In this document: positions 34,801 through 45,612 of the stretch, one piece after another | How the letters are laid out: each line of letters begins with the position of its first letter | How positions within the stretch are numbered: the first letter of the stretch is position 1 | Source: Theropithecus gelada | Taxonomy: Eukaryota; Chordata; Mammalia; Primates; Cercopithecidae | Direction of reading: 5' to 3' | NCBI RefSeq assembly: GCF_003255815.1 | Contig: NC_037682.1 | Coordinates: 10,353,121-10,417,120 of the forward strand | Length of the DNA stretch: 64,000 bases | Program-made: the position numbers and the translations under genes | Notes under the pieces: generated by a model | Told to the model about the DNA's origin: nothing | The model's database searches: none | Seen by the model: the letters and a program-made list of their open reading frames with translations, nothing else

Positions 34801-34874
34801 AGCTCGGCCTGTACTTGCTCCCGGGGCAGGCCCCCGCCAGGGCACTGCAGCAGCAGGGTCACCTCAGGATCCAT
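31851..34874 (-). CDS. NUDT22: NUDT22, atypical Nudix hydrolase (UDP-glucose/UDP-galactose)
   Basis: The human enzyme hydrolyses UDP-glucose and UDP-galactose to UMP and the sugar 1-phosphate. Exons: 34395-34874, 33860-33958, 32497-32594, 32271-32364 and 31851-31991 (stop TGA), totalling 303 aa, the human length from memory. ATG 34874 starts MDPEVTLLLQCPGGGLP. The large first coding exon (160 codons) carries the N-terminal region and the start of the Nudix fold (LVDVPGGHPEPQ, about 149-160). The Nudix helix follows across the intron as LVVRELFSSVLQEICDE (177-193). It lacks the EE pair of a canonical Nudix box, consistent with NUDT22 being non-canonical. Head-to-head with TRPT1, tandem with DNAJC4. 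Confidence 0.97.
32839..33168 (-). mobile_element. Alu, antisense, NUDT22 intron, with target-site duplication
   Basis: Near full-length antisense Alu (about 32855-33152) between two copies of the 16-bp cacttactcctttttc (32839-32854 and 33153-33168). Confidence 0.95.
33229..33668 (+). mobile_element. Two sense Alus (one deleted, one AluY-like), NUDT22 intron
   Basis: An internally deleted sense Alu (about 33229-33356) in which the start is joined to the right-arm tail. A full-length sense Alu (33367-33668) follows directly. Confidence 0.88.
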
Positions 34875-34979
34875 GATCTGGACGGGGCAGCTCTGGGGGA
34901 GGATAGAGCCAGGCCTGTCACCCAGGGGGGCCACTACCACTCCTGGGCTGCGCAGCTGGCCCCGTCTGTTGCAGACCTC

Positions 34980-35460
34980 CTGAGGGTACCCGCAGCCCTT
35001 CTCCACCCGCCTGACCACTCCCTGGGCAGTAAAGCGCCCCTTCTTCCCCGCAGGAGCCCCGAGTCCCGCAGGGTGTCCGGGACGCCCGGGCACCCCTACC
35101 ATCCAGAGGTCTTGGGTTCCGGCGCCCCCAAATGCCCATTCCCCTCAAACCCAGGGGTCTGCCTCCGACTCGGGACGCGTGGGGACCCCTTTCCAGGGCC
35201 CGGAAGCTCCAGCCTCCAGCCGGCGCTCCCCGGCCTCCAGTTCACGCAGGCTCCGCCCCTTCCCCGAAGCGGAAGTGCCCGCCCCCTTCCCCCGCGGCTT
35301 TTCATTGGCGGGCCCGCCGCCCGCCCCGCCGGGGTCAAGGAGCGTGGAGGTTTGTACCCGCAGCCCGGACGCTTCCGCCCCATCAGTCTGCACGTCGGCC
35401 CCGCCTCCCAGACCACCTTGCGGGGGGCACCAGTGATCTGGAGTGTGGGACTCGGCCTCC
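34980..35460. promoter_or_regulatory. Bidirectional NUDT22 (-) / TRPT1 (+) CpG promoter
   Basis: CpG-rich, TATA-less block between the two head-to-head genes (ATGs 805 bp apart). It contains an ETS-type CGGAAG at 35270-35275, GC boxes, and an inverted CCAAT box (ttcattggcgg near 35301-35311). A short MIR-like tail (gtgaccttgggcaagtctgg) lies at about 35480-35540 on the TRPT1 side. Start sites are inferred to fall within 35050-35350. Confidence 0.75.
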
Positions 35461-35678
35461 CTGCGCTCGTGGCTGACGGTGTGACCTTGGGCAAGTCTGG
35501 CCTGCTGGGCCTTAGTTTCCCTCTCTGCAGCAGAGCATGGAGGTGGTGAACTTAATGAGCCTTATACTCCCACCCAGCGCTCACTTCCTGAGGCTTTGTG
35601 ACTTTCTGGGAGGGGTGGGGACGTGGGAGGGGCCTTAAAGCAGTCCCCCCTCGTCACTGCTCCCCACAGATCTTGGCC

Positions 35679-37656
35679 ATGAACTCCTCTGGAGGAGGAA
35701 GGCAGGAAGCAGCAGGGTCCAGGGGTAGAAGGGCCCCCAGACCCCGGGAACAGGTGCGCGCCTCCTCCCCACCCCCTCCCACCAGTCCAGGCTCCCTGGG
35801 AGTTGCTGGGGGGAGGAGTTGAAGGGTCCTACTATTCCTGGAGACCACTGGCACTCCTTTCTCTCTGGGCTCTCTCTGCAGTGGGTCATTGAGGGTTCAG
35901 GATGGGCAGCAGGGCAGGGTCACCATGGAGACCAGGGGCCACTGCTGGGTTCTTTCAGGACCGAGACGTGCAGCTGTCCAAGGCTCTGTCCTATGCCCTG
36001 CGCCATGGGGCCTTGAAGCTGGGGCTTCCCATGGGAGCTGGTAAGTAGGGGCCTTAGAGGCTGGGATTTGAGCCCAGAGAGAAACGTGAGCCTGTCTGGG
36101 ACTCCTCCCCCATGGCTGCCTCCACTGCTCCCTGAGGAAGGCACAGAGCGCACTTCTTCCCCATGCGCAGAGGAGAGCAAGGCCTAGAGGCCCTGTCATG
36201 TCCACAGCAGACTGAGGAGAGTTCTTGTCTGGGCCAGGCCTGGTGACTGCCCCCTCCAGCCAAGCAGCCAGATCAGCACTTACCCCGAGGGTGTACCCCG
36301 GAGGGTATGGGGCAGCTGGTGTTGTGAGTGCACTCCAGGCCAGCTCTATGCTGAGCACTCACCTCCCTGCCCCTCTGTGAGGCAGATCCTCTTTTTATGT
36401 AAGTTGAAAAAACTGGGACCCAGAAAGGGGAGACTCAAAAGGTCCTACAGAGGATGCCCAAGCGATCTCCAAGCCCAGACTTTGTTTCAGTTGCCTGTAG
36501 CTCCCTGTTAACCCTGGCCCAGTCCAGTGCAAGATTGGCTCCTGAGCACCCTGCCTGCCCACAGATGGCTTCGTGCCCCTGGGCGCCCTCCTGCAGTTGC
36601 CCCAGTTCCACAGCTTCTCTGCTGAAGATGTGCAGCGTGTGGTGGACACCAATAGGAAGCAGCGGTTCGCCCTGCAGCAGGGGGATCCCAGCACTGGCCT
36701 TCTCATCCGAGCCAACCAGGGCCATTCCCTGCAGGTCGGGGTGAGGGGACAAGCACGAGAGCCAGATGGGAGGGACCCCTGCCTGCGAAGGGGGTCTCAC
36801 TGCTGCCTGTTCAACCAGGTACCTGAGTTGGAGTTGATGCCCCTGGAGACGCCACAGGCCCTGCCCCCGATGCTAGTCCATGGTACATTCTGGAAGCACT
36901 GGCCATCCATCCTACTCAAGGGCCTGTCCTGCGGGGGAAGGACACACATCCACCTGGCCCCAGGACTGCCTGGAGACCCCAGTGTCATCAGTGGTCAGTG
37001 CTCTTCCCTCTCACCTAGCTACTCCCACCCACTCTGTCCTCCCAGGTCCCCTCCAAAGGTTGCAACACTTGTCTGAGGCCACCCCATGCCTGGCATGGAG
37101 CAGCAACCCTGCAATCCCAGCCCAGGACCCCAGTCTACCCAGGTTGCTGACTGCCCTCTAGGTGCCCAGTCCCCAGCTTCAGCTGTCTCTGCAGGCATGC
37201 GGCCCCATTGTGAAATAGCTGTGTTCATTGATGGACCCCTGGCTCTGGCAGGTGAGTCTGGACAAAGCAGGGGCTGGCCTTGCCTTCAGGGAGGGCATGA
37301 GTCACATCTCTGGCTCTGTCAGCAGATGGAATATCCTTCTTCCGCTCTGCCAATGGGGTGGTTCTGACTCCAGGGAATACTGATGGCTTCCTGCTTCCCA
37401 AGTACTTCAAGGAGGCCCTGCAGCTACGCCCTACCCGTGAGAGCCACCACCCCAGCCCCTATCCCTTGTGCCTGAAGTCTGTGTCCTTCTGCCCTCACCT
37501 CTCTCCTAGCTTCCAACCCCAGACTGACTTAGATCTCCCTTTAACGAACTCTTGTCTCTATCAGGAAAGCCCCTTTCCTTGGCTGGTGATGAAGAGACAG
37601 AGTGTCGGAGTGGCCCCAAGCACTGCTCCAGAGAAAGGAGAAGGATCCAACAATAA
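35679..37656 (+). CDS. TRPT1: TRPT1, tRNA 2'-phosphotransferase 1 (Tpt1/KptA family)
   Basis: Transfers the 2'-phosphate left at a ligated tRNA splice junction to NAD+, giving ADP-ribose 1'',2''-cyclic phosphate; the family can also ADP-ribosylate nucleic acid ends. Exons: 35679-35753, 35959-36040, 36565-36734, 36819-36993, 37195-37251, 37326-37436 and 37565-37656 (stop TAA). Total 253 aa, as in human from memory. ATG 35679 starts MNSSGGGRQEAAG, a basic leader. The KptA core shows LSYALRHGALKLGL (Arg40, His41), LIRANQGHS (Arg101, His106) and GGRTHIHL (Arg150). These fit the family's Arg-His-Arg-Arg active site. The C-terminus is an Arg-rich RERRRIQQ. Head-to-head with NUDT22 and convergent with FERMT3. 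Confidence 0.97.
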
Positions 37657-37657
37657 A
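37652..37657 (+). promoter_or_regulatory. TRPT1: TRPT1 polyadenylation signal overlapping the stop codon
   Basis: The AATAAA hexamer contains the TAA stop (37654-37656). If used, the 3'UTR would be only about 15-30 nt. The next 60 bases are A-rich. Confidence 0.8.
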
Positions 37658-38039
37658 ATATTAATTTATAAAAAAGAAATTTTAAAAAGTAACAAGAAAG
37701 AAACTGCAATTTGAGACCATGTTTCATCATCCTGTAGCTACATCCGGTCTTCCTTGTGTGCTAGGGGACTGCAGATAGCTCAGGGGTATCAGCCTTAGCC
37801 ACCCGGACAAGGGAAGGGGGTACCGCAGGAGCTCAGGGACCCCCACCCCCATCCCTGGCCTGGGTGATGACAGCGTCTGGCCCTGCCAGGTCCTTGGCCT
37901 GCACAAAGTCAGTGACCGCAGGTGAAATGCCCAGCTGGGTGCCTGCCTGGAGCGGGTGTGGGGCAGTGAGCCCCTGTGGGTGTGGGCTTGGGAGTTGCCG
38001 TGACAGGTGGTGAGCAGGGCAGGGGCAGTCAGACAGCCC
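37657..38039 (-). other. FERMT3: FERMT3 3'UTR and tail-to-tail spacer with TRPT1
   Basis: Between the TRPT1 stop and the FERMT3 stop (38042-38040). It should hold the FERMT3 3'UTR. No canonical minus-strand AATAAA was found before the TRPT1 coding end except the antisense of AT-rich DNA at 37650-37700 (aaattaatattttatt on the minus strand). The FERMT3 3' end may therefore overlap the TRPT1 last exon, as the two genes do in human by memory. Confidence 0.55.
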
Positions 38040-41000
38040 TCAGAAGGCCTCGTGGCCCCCGGTGAGCTGCAGGAAGAGGTCTTCATCCAGCTCCTCCCCA
38101 CGGGCCCGCTCCCGCGTCGACAGGAAAATGTAACCCCCAATGTACTCGTGTACAATTCGGCAGCTGGCAGACACGCAGCTGAAGGCCACATTGATGTGCT
38201 CATCAAACTCGATGGCCACCTGAAGGGCAGAGAGTCAGAGAGGCAAATGGGGGTGGGATATGGGAGCAGCCCCTGCCCCACCCTGGCTGGATACAGCTCC
38301 AGCCTGGCACCTGTCCCCCATCCATACCCTGGGTCTGGGCCCACCTGCCGGATGTCCCAGTTGACATTCCACTGGCGCATGTTGCTGAAACGCCAGGTCT
38401 TGACCACATCGCCCACAGCCAAGTCGATGCGGATCAGTCGGTTGTTGGCGATGCCCAGGATCTCGTCTTTCCTACTGCCCTTGAACCTGACCCCCAGTGA
38501 GAGAGAGTCAGCCAGGGCTCCACCCCGCATGGCCCAAGCCCGCCCAGACAATGTGGCGCCGCGCTGGAGAGCCAGCCCTTCCCAACTGCAGCTTGCAGCT
38601 CTGTGACGCTGAGCAAGCCATGTGGGTTCCCTCGGCCTCAAGTTTCTCATCTGGAAAATGGGGGTTAATTGATAGAATCCCCACAACAGCATTTAGCAGC
38701 ATCGGGCAAACAGGCCATGCCTTTAAATGGTAACTGGTTTTGGTTTTTGGTATCATCCTCATCAGCTGCTGTCTCGCTCCCTTCTTTGCAGTCTTGGGAA
38801 ACAACTAATCAGAGGGGTCCACTCTCCATAATGGCATCCACCGCTATGGCCAACCCAGGCCCAGACAGTGAACTGTCCACAACAGAGCTGGGGCAAGAAC
38901 TGGTTCTTCTGCTCTCCTGACCTGAACTTTGTCTCTTGTTTTTTTTGTTTTTTTTTGTTTTTTGTTTTTTTTTTTGAGACAGAGTCTTGCTCTGTCACCA
39001 GGCTGGAGTACAGTGGCGCAATCTCGGCTCGCTGCACCCTCCGTCTCCCTAGTTCAAGTGATTCTCCTGTCTCAGCCTCCCTAGAAGATGGGATTACAGG
39101 TACGCGCCACCACGCCTGGCTAATTTTTGTGTTTAAGACGGAGTTTCACCATGTTGGTCAGGCTGGTCTCGATCTCCTGACCTCATGATCTGCCTGCCTT
39201 GGCCTCCCAAAGTGCTGGGATTACAGGGGTGAGCCACCGCACTGGCTCTTTTATTTATTTATTTATTTATCTACTTACTTACTTACTTGAGATGGAGTCT
39301 CACTCTGTCGCATCCAGGCTGGAGTGCAGTGGCACGATCTTGGCTCACTGCAACCTCCGCATCCTGGGTTCAAGAGATTCTCCTGCCTCAGCCTCCCAAG
39401 TAGCTGGGACTACAGGTGCCTGCCACCACACCTGGCTAATTTTTGTATTTTTAGTAGAGACAGGGTTTCACCATGTTGGTCAGGCTGGTCTCACACTCCT
39501 GACCTCAAATGATCTGACCACCTCGGCCTCCCAAAGTGCAGGTATTACAGACGTGAGCCACCACGCCCCGCCTATTTATTTGTTTGTTTTGTTTTGTTTG
39601 TTTGAGGCAGAGTCTCGCTCTGTCACTCCAGGTGGAGTGCAGTGGTGTAGTCTCAGTTCACTGCAACCTGTGCCTCCTGGGTTCAAGGGATTCTCCTGCC
39701 TCAGCCTCCTGAGTAGCTGGGACTACAGGTTCATGCCACCACACCCGGCTAATTTTTGTATTTTTAGTAGAGATGGGGTTTCACTATGTTGGCCAGGCTG
39801 GTCTCAAGCTCCTGACCTCATGATCCGCCCGCCTCGGCCTCCCAAAGTGCTGAGATTACAGGTGTGAGCCACCGCGCCTGGCCTGGCGTATTTATTTTTG
39901 AGACAGAGTCTCGCTTTGTCACCCAGGCTGGAGTGCAGTGGTGTGATCACAGCTCACTGCAGTCTTGACCTCCCAGGCTCAAGAGATCCTCCCACCTCAG
40001 CCTCCCGAGTAGCGGGGACTACAGGTGACCACCACCGTGCCCAGCTAATTTTTTACAATTCTTTGTAGAGACGGGACTTTCTGTGTTGCCCAGGCTGGTG
40101 TCAAACTCCTGGGCTCAAGTGATCCTCCTATCTCGGCCTCCCAAAGTGCTGAGATTACAGACATGAGCCCCAGCACCTGGCATGAGCTTTGTCTCTTATG
40201 TTTGTTGTGGAGGGACAGCATGAGGGGCACACATGGGGCCCTCAGTAAGGCCTGCTTACAAGGGAAGGGAGTCTTCGGGGTGCCTGTCCAGAACCCACTC
40301 TTGGGATGTGGGCACACAGCAGCCGGGTGGCAGGTAAGGGCAGAGACGGTGCTGGGCAGGGGGATGGGCTGGGGGCCATACCTGACCATGACATAAGAGA
40401 TGCCGAAGTCAGGCAGGGACTGCCAGGCCTGGATGAAGCGCAGCTGGGCCTCTGCCAGCGACAACTGGGCCACATTCTGGTGGGCTTCCAGGATCCGTGG
40501 AGTGAGCTGCGGGAGCATACTGGTGATGGGCTGCCAGGCACTATTCCCCTCTTCCAAAGTCACGGAACCCCCACCTCCCCATCAGGGTGACAGCATGTGA
40601 GCCTGGGAAGGGGCAGTGCCCACGGGCCACCAAGGTACACATTTGCAGTGTGCCAGGCTGCAAGGTGAACATGGGCACCTGGACCGTGACTCCTCCCAGA
40701 GGGTGGGTACCAGCCGCGCAATCTCAGGGACGCAGTGGGAGAAGCCCAGTGAGCACGTAGCTTTCCTGAGGAAGGCTCTGTGGAGACCCAGGGGTCAGGG
40801 GTCTCCGGGTAAACACTATGCTCATTCCCACCCTGACTCCTCCTGGTACCTGCTTGGCCTTGAACTTTCGCTGGAAACGGGGGGCAACCAGGCCATAGGG
40901 GTTGAGGCCTTCAGCAGAGGCATCAGGGCCCTGGGGGTGGTTGCCGGGGCCCCCGCCACCTGTGCGCTGCAGGCTGAGGAAGGCCAGGATGGCCTGCACC

Positions 41001-44000
41001 TCACTGGCGTAGCTGCTGTCAGCCATGGTGCGGCCTTTGGAGGCCAAGCGGCAGCCAGCCATCCAGCGGGCATACTGCTGCTCCTGGGCGAGAGGGGTGA
41101 GGGGGACAGTGCTAGCCAAGCTTGATGCTCCTTAGCCCCTGCCCCTGCCCCAGCTCCTGCCCAGCTCTGGCCCCTGCCCGGCCCTCACTCACATCCTGGC
41201 ACCGCAGGTAGATCTCACTCATGCCCTCAGGGGAGGGCACTAGGAGTTTAATGCAGAACTTCTGGCCGGAGACGTTAACATCGGGGACCACCTCACAGCC
41301 TGGAGGGAGAGAAGCGGTGGTCTAGGAGGTTGGAAGGGGAAGAGCCGCCTGAGGTCCTCAAGTGCATGCTAGCCCCACACCGTCACCTCAGAACAGAGAG
41401 CATCTTCCCCCATCTCCAGGAGGAAACGGCCAGTGAGAGCGACAGGTGAACCCCACCAGCCCCTGGCCCTGTGCACTCACCCTTGAGGTTGAGCTGCTGA
41501 ATGGGGTCCCCAGGGGCCTCATCCTGGCTCTTGTAGTAGGACAGTGTAGTCTCCTTGAACACCACCCAGTGCTGGCGGTAGCCCTTCAGGGTCAGCTTCC
41601 GGGGCCTTCATGGGGTGTGGGAGTTTGTGAAAGGCCGCCTCGCCCCCTCCCTCCATACGCAGACCAACCCCTCCAGCAGGGCTGCCTACTCTGGCCCCCA
41701 GCTCACCGGAAGATTCGGAGATAGTCCTTGAGCTCTGGGATAGTGGTGAGGCTGTCCTGTGGGAGGACCAGAGTCAGAGGGGCACCCGGTGCCTCACACT
41801 TGTCCCTGCCCAGCCCTTCCCTGAGCCCCTCCTCACCAGCACATCCGTGGGTGCCGACCCCTCCAGCTTCACCTCCAGATTGCTCAGGGCCGCATCCAGG
41901 TCGTCCAGCCCTGGGTCTGTGCCAGCCGGCTCCCCCACCTCCCCGCTCTGGGATAGCTTGTTGATGTGGTACTAGGTGGTCATGAAGCCAGGGAGGGCTG
42001 AGTCCAGCAACCTGGTCCCAGGTTACCTTCCCTGGAGGTAGCCCCAACTCAGGAAGGCCCTTCCTGCCCTGGGACTGGCCCACCTCCCAGCTGCCCTGGG
42101 GCCCCCAGGCCCGCCTGGTACCTGCAGGGCAGCAAACACCATCATCTCCTCCTCAGTGCAGTCAATCTCCTCCAGTAGCAGGTCCCACCGGGCCTGCTCA
42201 TACAGCTGCGTCAGCCGCACGGGGTCTGTCTGGAGTGGTGGGAGGGGAGGCTGGGCTGGTCAGGTGCCAGCTGCCCTGGACGCCCTCCACTCAGCCCCTG
42301 CCAGCCTTGGCCTTCTGCCCTGCCCTCCTTGCTGAGGCAGATTCATTCAGTGGCTGGACATGGGCTGCAGACCTCAACCCCACCCTTACAGCCTGCCAGC
42401 CCCCTGCTGCCAGCCCCCCAGGCCTGCACATCTAAATCTGGGCTCGGTTGTGCAGATGTTTACTGTGTGCTGGCATGCTGCCCTGGGTGCAGGGGAGACC
42501 GAGTAAACCAGTCAATAAGTCAAGTAATTCAAGGCTGCAATAAACACTATCAAGGAAACAGTTTCCACAGGGAAGCTCAAGTTCAGTGGAGATGAGCGAA
42601 TGGAACATGCGGAAGCAGTCAGGGAAGGCTTCCCTGAGGAGGTAACAAGCTGAGTAGAGACAGGAAGGATGACAATGGGCCACTCAAGGGAAGAGTGAAG
42701 GAAGAGGATTCCAGAGAAAAGGGACAGGGAGGGCAGAGACTCCAAGAGGGGATCCCAGTTACCCACAGAAGACCAACGTTCTCGCTAAATCCCACCCAGA
42801 ATTGATAGCAAAGGTTTAGGAAGGCAAACCCAAAAGGACAAAGGAGAGGCCAGGGCGGTGGCTCTCGCCGGTAATCCCAGCACTTTGGGAAGCCAAGGCA
42901 GGCGGATAGCTTGAGCCCAGGAGTTTCAGACCAGCTTGGGCAACATGGTGAAACCCTTTCTCTACTAAAAATACAAAAAATTAGCCACGTGAGGTGGTGC
43001 GCGCCTGTAGTCCTAGGTACTCAGGAGGTTGAGGTGGGAGAATCACCTGAGCCCAGGAGGTTGAGGCTGCAGTGAGCTGTGATTGCACCATTGCACTCCA
43101 GTTTGGGGGATAGAGTGAGACCTTGTCTCCAAAAGAAAGAAAAAGAAAACAATTTGAAAGATGGAGAGCAAACTGTAGATGGGAACTGGGTTATGCAGAG
43201 AGAGCTGGAGCCTCACGCCTTTTCGCTCTCCTGTCTGGTAAATCCACTAATGAGACTTGAAAATAGGCAGAAAGCAAGCAACAAAAAGAACAGAGATCTG
43301 AACAGAGGCATCCAGTTTGCATGGCGGACCCCTGGCAGACTCTGATGCAGATCCTGTGAGTGAGATGCAAGGGCGAGCTGAAGAGAGGACTGGACAAAGT
43401 CCATGAAAAAAAGCAGGCCCCTCCCCAGCTCCGTGCAGCCAAGTGATGGCAAGCAGGCACCTGGCAGAAGCTGGGGCCCCCTCTCTGGAGATGCTGAACC
43501 AGATGCATCCTTGCATTTGGTACCCCAGACACAGCTGGATGGGGTGGGGGTTGCACTAGGCTGAAAACAGACCTTTTTTTTTTTTTTTTTTTTTAGATGG
43601 GAGTTTTGCTCGTTGCCCAGGCTGGAGTACAATGGCATGATCTTGGCTCACCAGAACTTCTGCCTCTCGGGTTCAGGCGATTCTCCTGCCTCAGCCTCCC
43701 GAGTAGCTGGGATTACAGGCATGCGCCTCCATACCCAGCTAATTTTGTATTTTTAGTAGAGACAGGGTTTCTCCATGTTGGTCAGGCTAGTCTCGAATTC
43801 CCAACCTCAGGTAATCCACCTGCCTTGGCCTCCCAAAGTGCTGGGATTACAGGTGTGAGCCACCGTGCCTGGCAAAAACACAAATTTAAAGAAAGCTGGC
43901 ATTCAGATGAGTGAGACACCCACACCTTTTCCCACTTGTCACCCAAGACATTGGCAGGGAGCCTTCTATCTCCACTTGAAAGATCAGTGGGGTTGCCACT

Positions 44001-45567
44001 GAGAGGCTGAGCCACCAGAGAAATACCCGACAAAGAATGGCAGCCCAGTCCCATCGCCTCCAGGGGGCCACCAAGATGCCAAGCCCTACTCACACACTCA
44101 GGTCTCCAATTAGTTTCTTTCTTTCTTTTTCTTTTGTTTTTTGTTTTTTGTTTTTTTTGAGACGGAGTCTCGCTCTGTCGCCCAGGCTGGAGTGCAGTGG
44201 CCGGATCTCAGCTCACTGCAAGCTCCGTCTCCCGGGTTCACGCCATTCTCCTGCCTCAGCCTCCCGAGTAGCTGGGACTACAGGCACCCGCCACCTCGCC
44301 CAACTAGTTTTTTGTATTTTTTAGTAGAGACGGGGTTTCACGGTGTTAGCCAGGATGGTCTCGATCTCCTGACCTCGTGATCCGCCCGTCTCAGCCTCCC
44401 AAAGTGCTGGGATTACAGGCTTGAGCCACCGCGCCGGGCCTCCAATTAGTTTCTTAGAGCTTCACTTTTAAATATGAATAGACAGGCATGGACTACCCAC
44501 ATTTAAGGGAAGCTTCAAGAATGAACCATAGAGACCAAGAAAACAAGAATAAAACAGCTTGGAGGAAATGAAGGCCAGGCAGGGCGCACAAGAGAACTTC
44601 AAATGCAACTCAAAATCCTTATAGAATACAAAAATTAGCTGGGCATGGTGGCACGCACCTGTAGGCCCAGCTACTCAGGAGGCTGAGGCAAGAGAATCGC
44701 TTGAACCTGGGAGGTGGAGGTTGTAGTGAGCCAAGATCGTGCCACTGCACTCCAGCCTGGCAACAGAGTAAGACTTCATCTCAAAAAATAAAAAAATAAA
44801 AAATCCTTATAGAGTCTGAACCTGGTGGCTCATGCTTGTAATCCCAGCACTTTGGGAGGCTGAGGCGGGCAGATCACGAGGTCAGGAGTTTGAGACCAGC
44901 CTGGCCAACATGGTGAAACCCTGTCTCTACTAAAAATACAAAAATAATTAGGCCAGGTATCATGGTGCATGCCTGTAATCGCAGCTGCTTGGAAGGCTGA
45001 GGCAGAAGAATGGCTTGAACCCAGCGGGCAAAGGTTGCAGTGAGCCGAGATCGTGACATTGCACTCCAGCCTGGGTGACAGAAGAAGACTCTATCTCAAA
45101 AAAAAAATCTTGGCCGGGCGCGGTGGCTCAAGCCTGTAATCCCAGCACTTTGGGAGGCCGAGACGGGCGGATCACGAGGTCAGGAGATCGAGACCATCCT
45201 GGCTAACACGGTGAAACCCCGTCTCTACTAAAAAATACAAAAAACTAGCCGGGCGAGGTGGCGGGCGCCTGTNNNNNNNNNNNNNNNNNNNNNNNNNNNN
45301 NNNNNNNNNNNNNNNNNNNNNNNNNNNNNNNNNNNNNNNNNNNNNNNNNNNNNNNNNNNNNNNNNNNNNNNNNNNNNNNNNNNNNNNNNNNNNNNNNNNN
45401 NNNNNNNNNNNNNNNNNNNNNNNNNNNNNNNNNNNNNNNNNNNNNNNNNNNNNNNNNNNNNNNNNNNNNNNNNNNNNNNNNNNNNNNNNNNNNNNNNNNN
45501 NNNNNNNNNNNNNNNNNNNNNNNNNNNNNNNNNNNNNNNNNNNNNNNNNNNNNNNNNNNNNNNNNNN

Positions 45568-45612
<45 letters not shown>

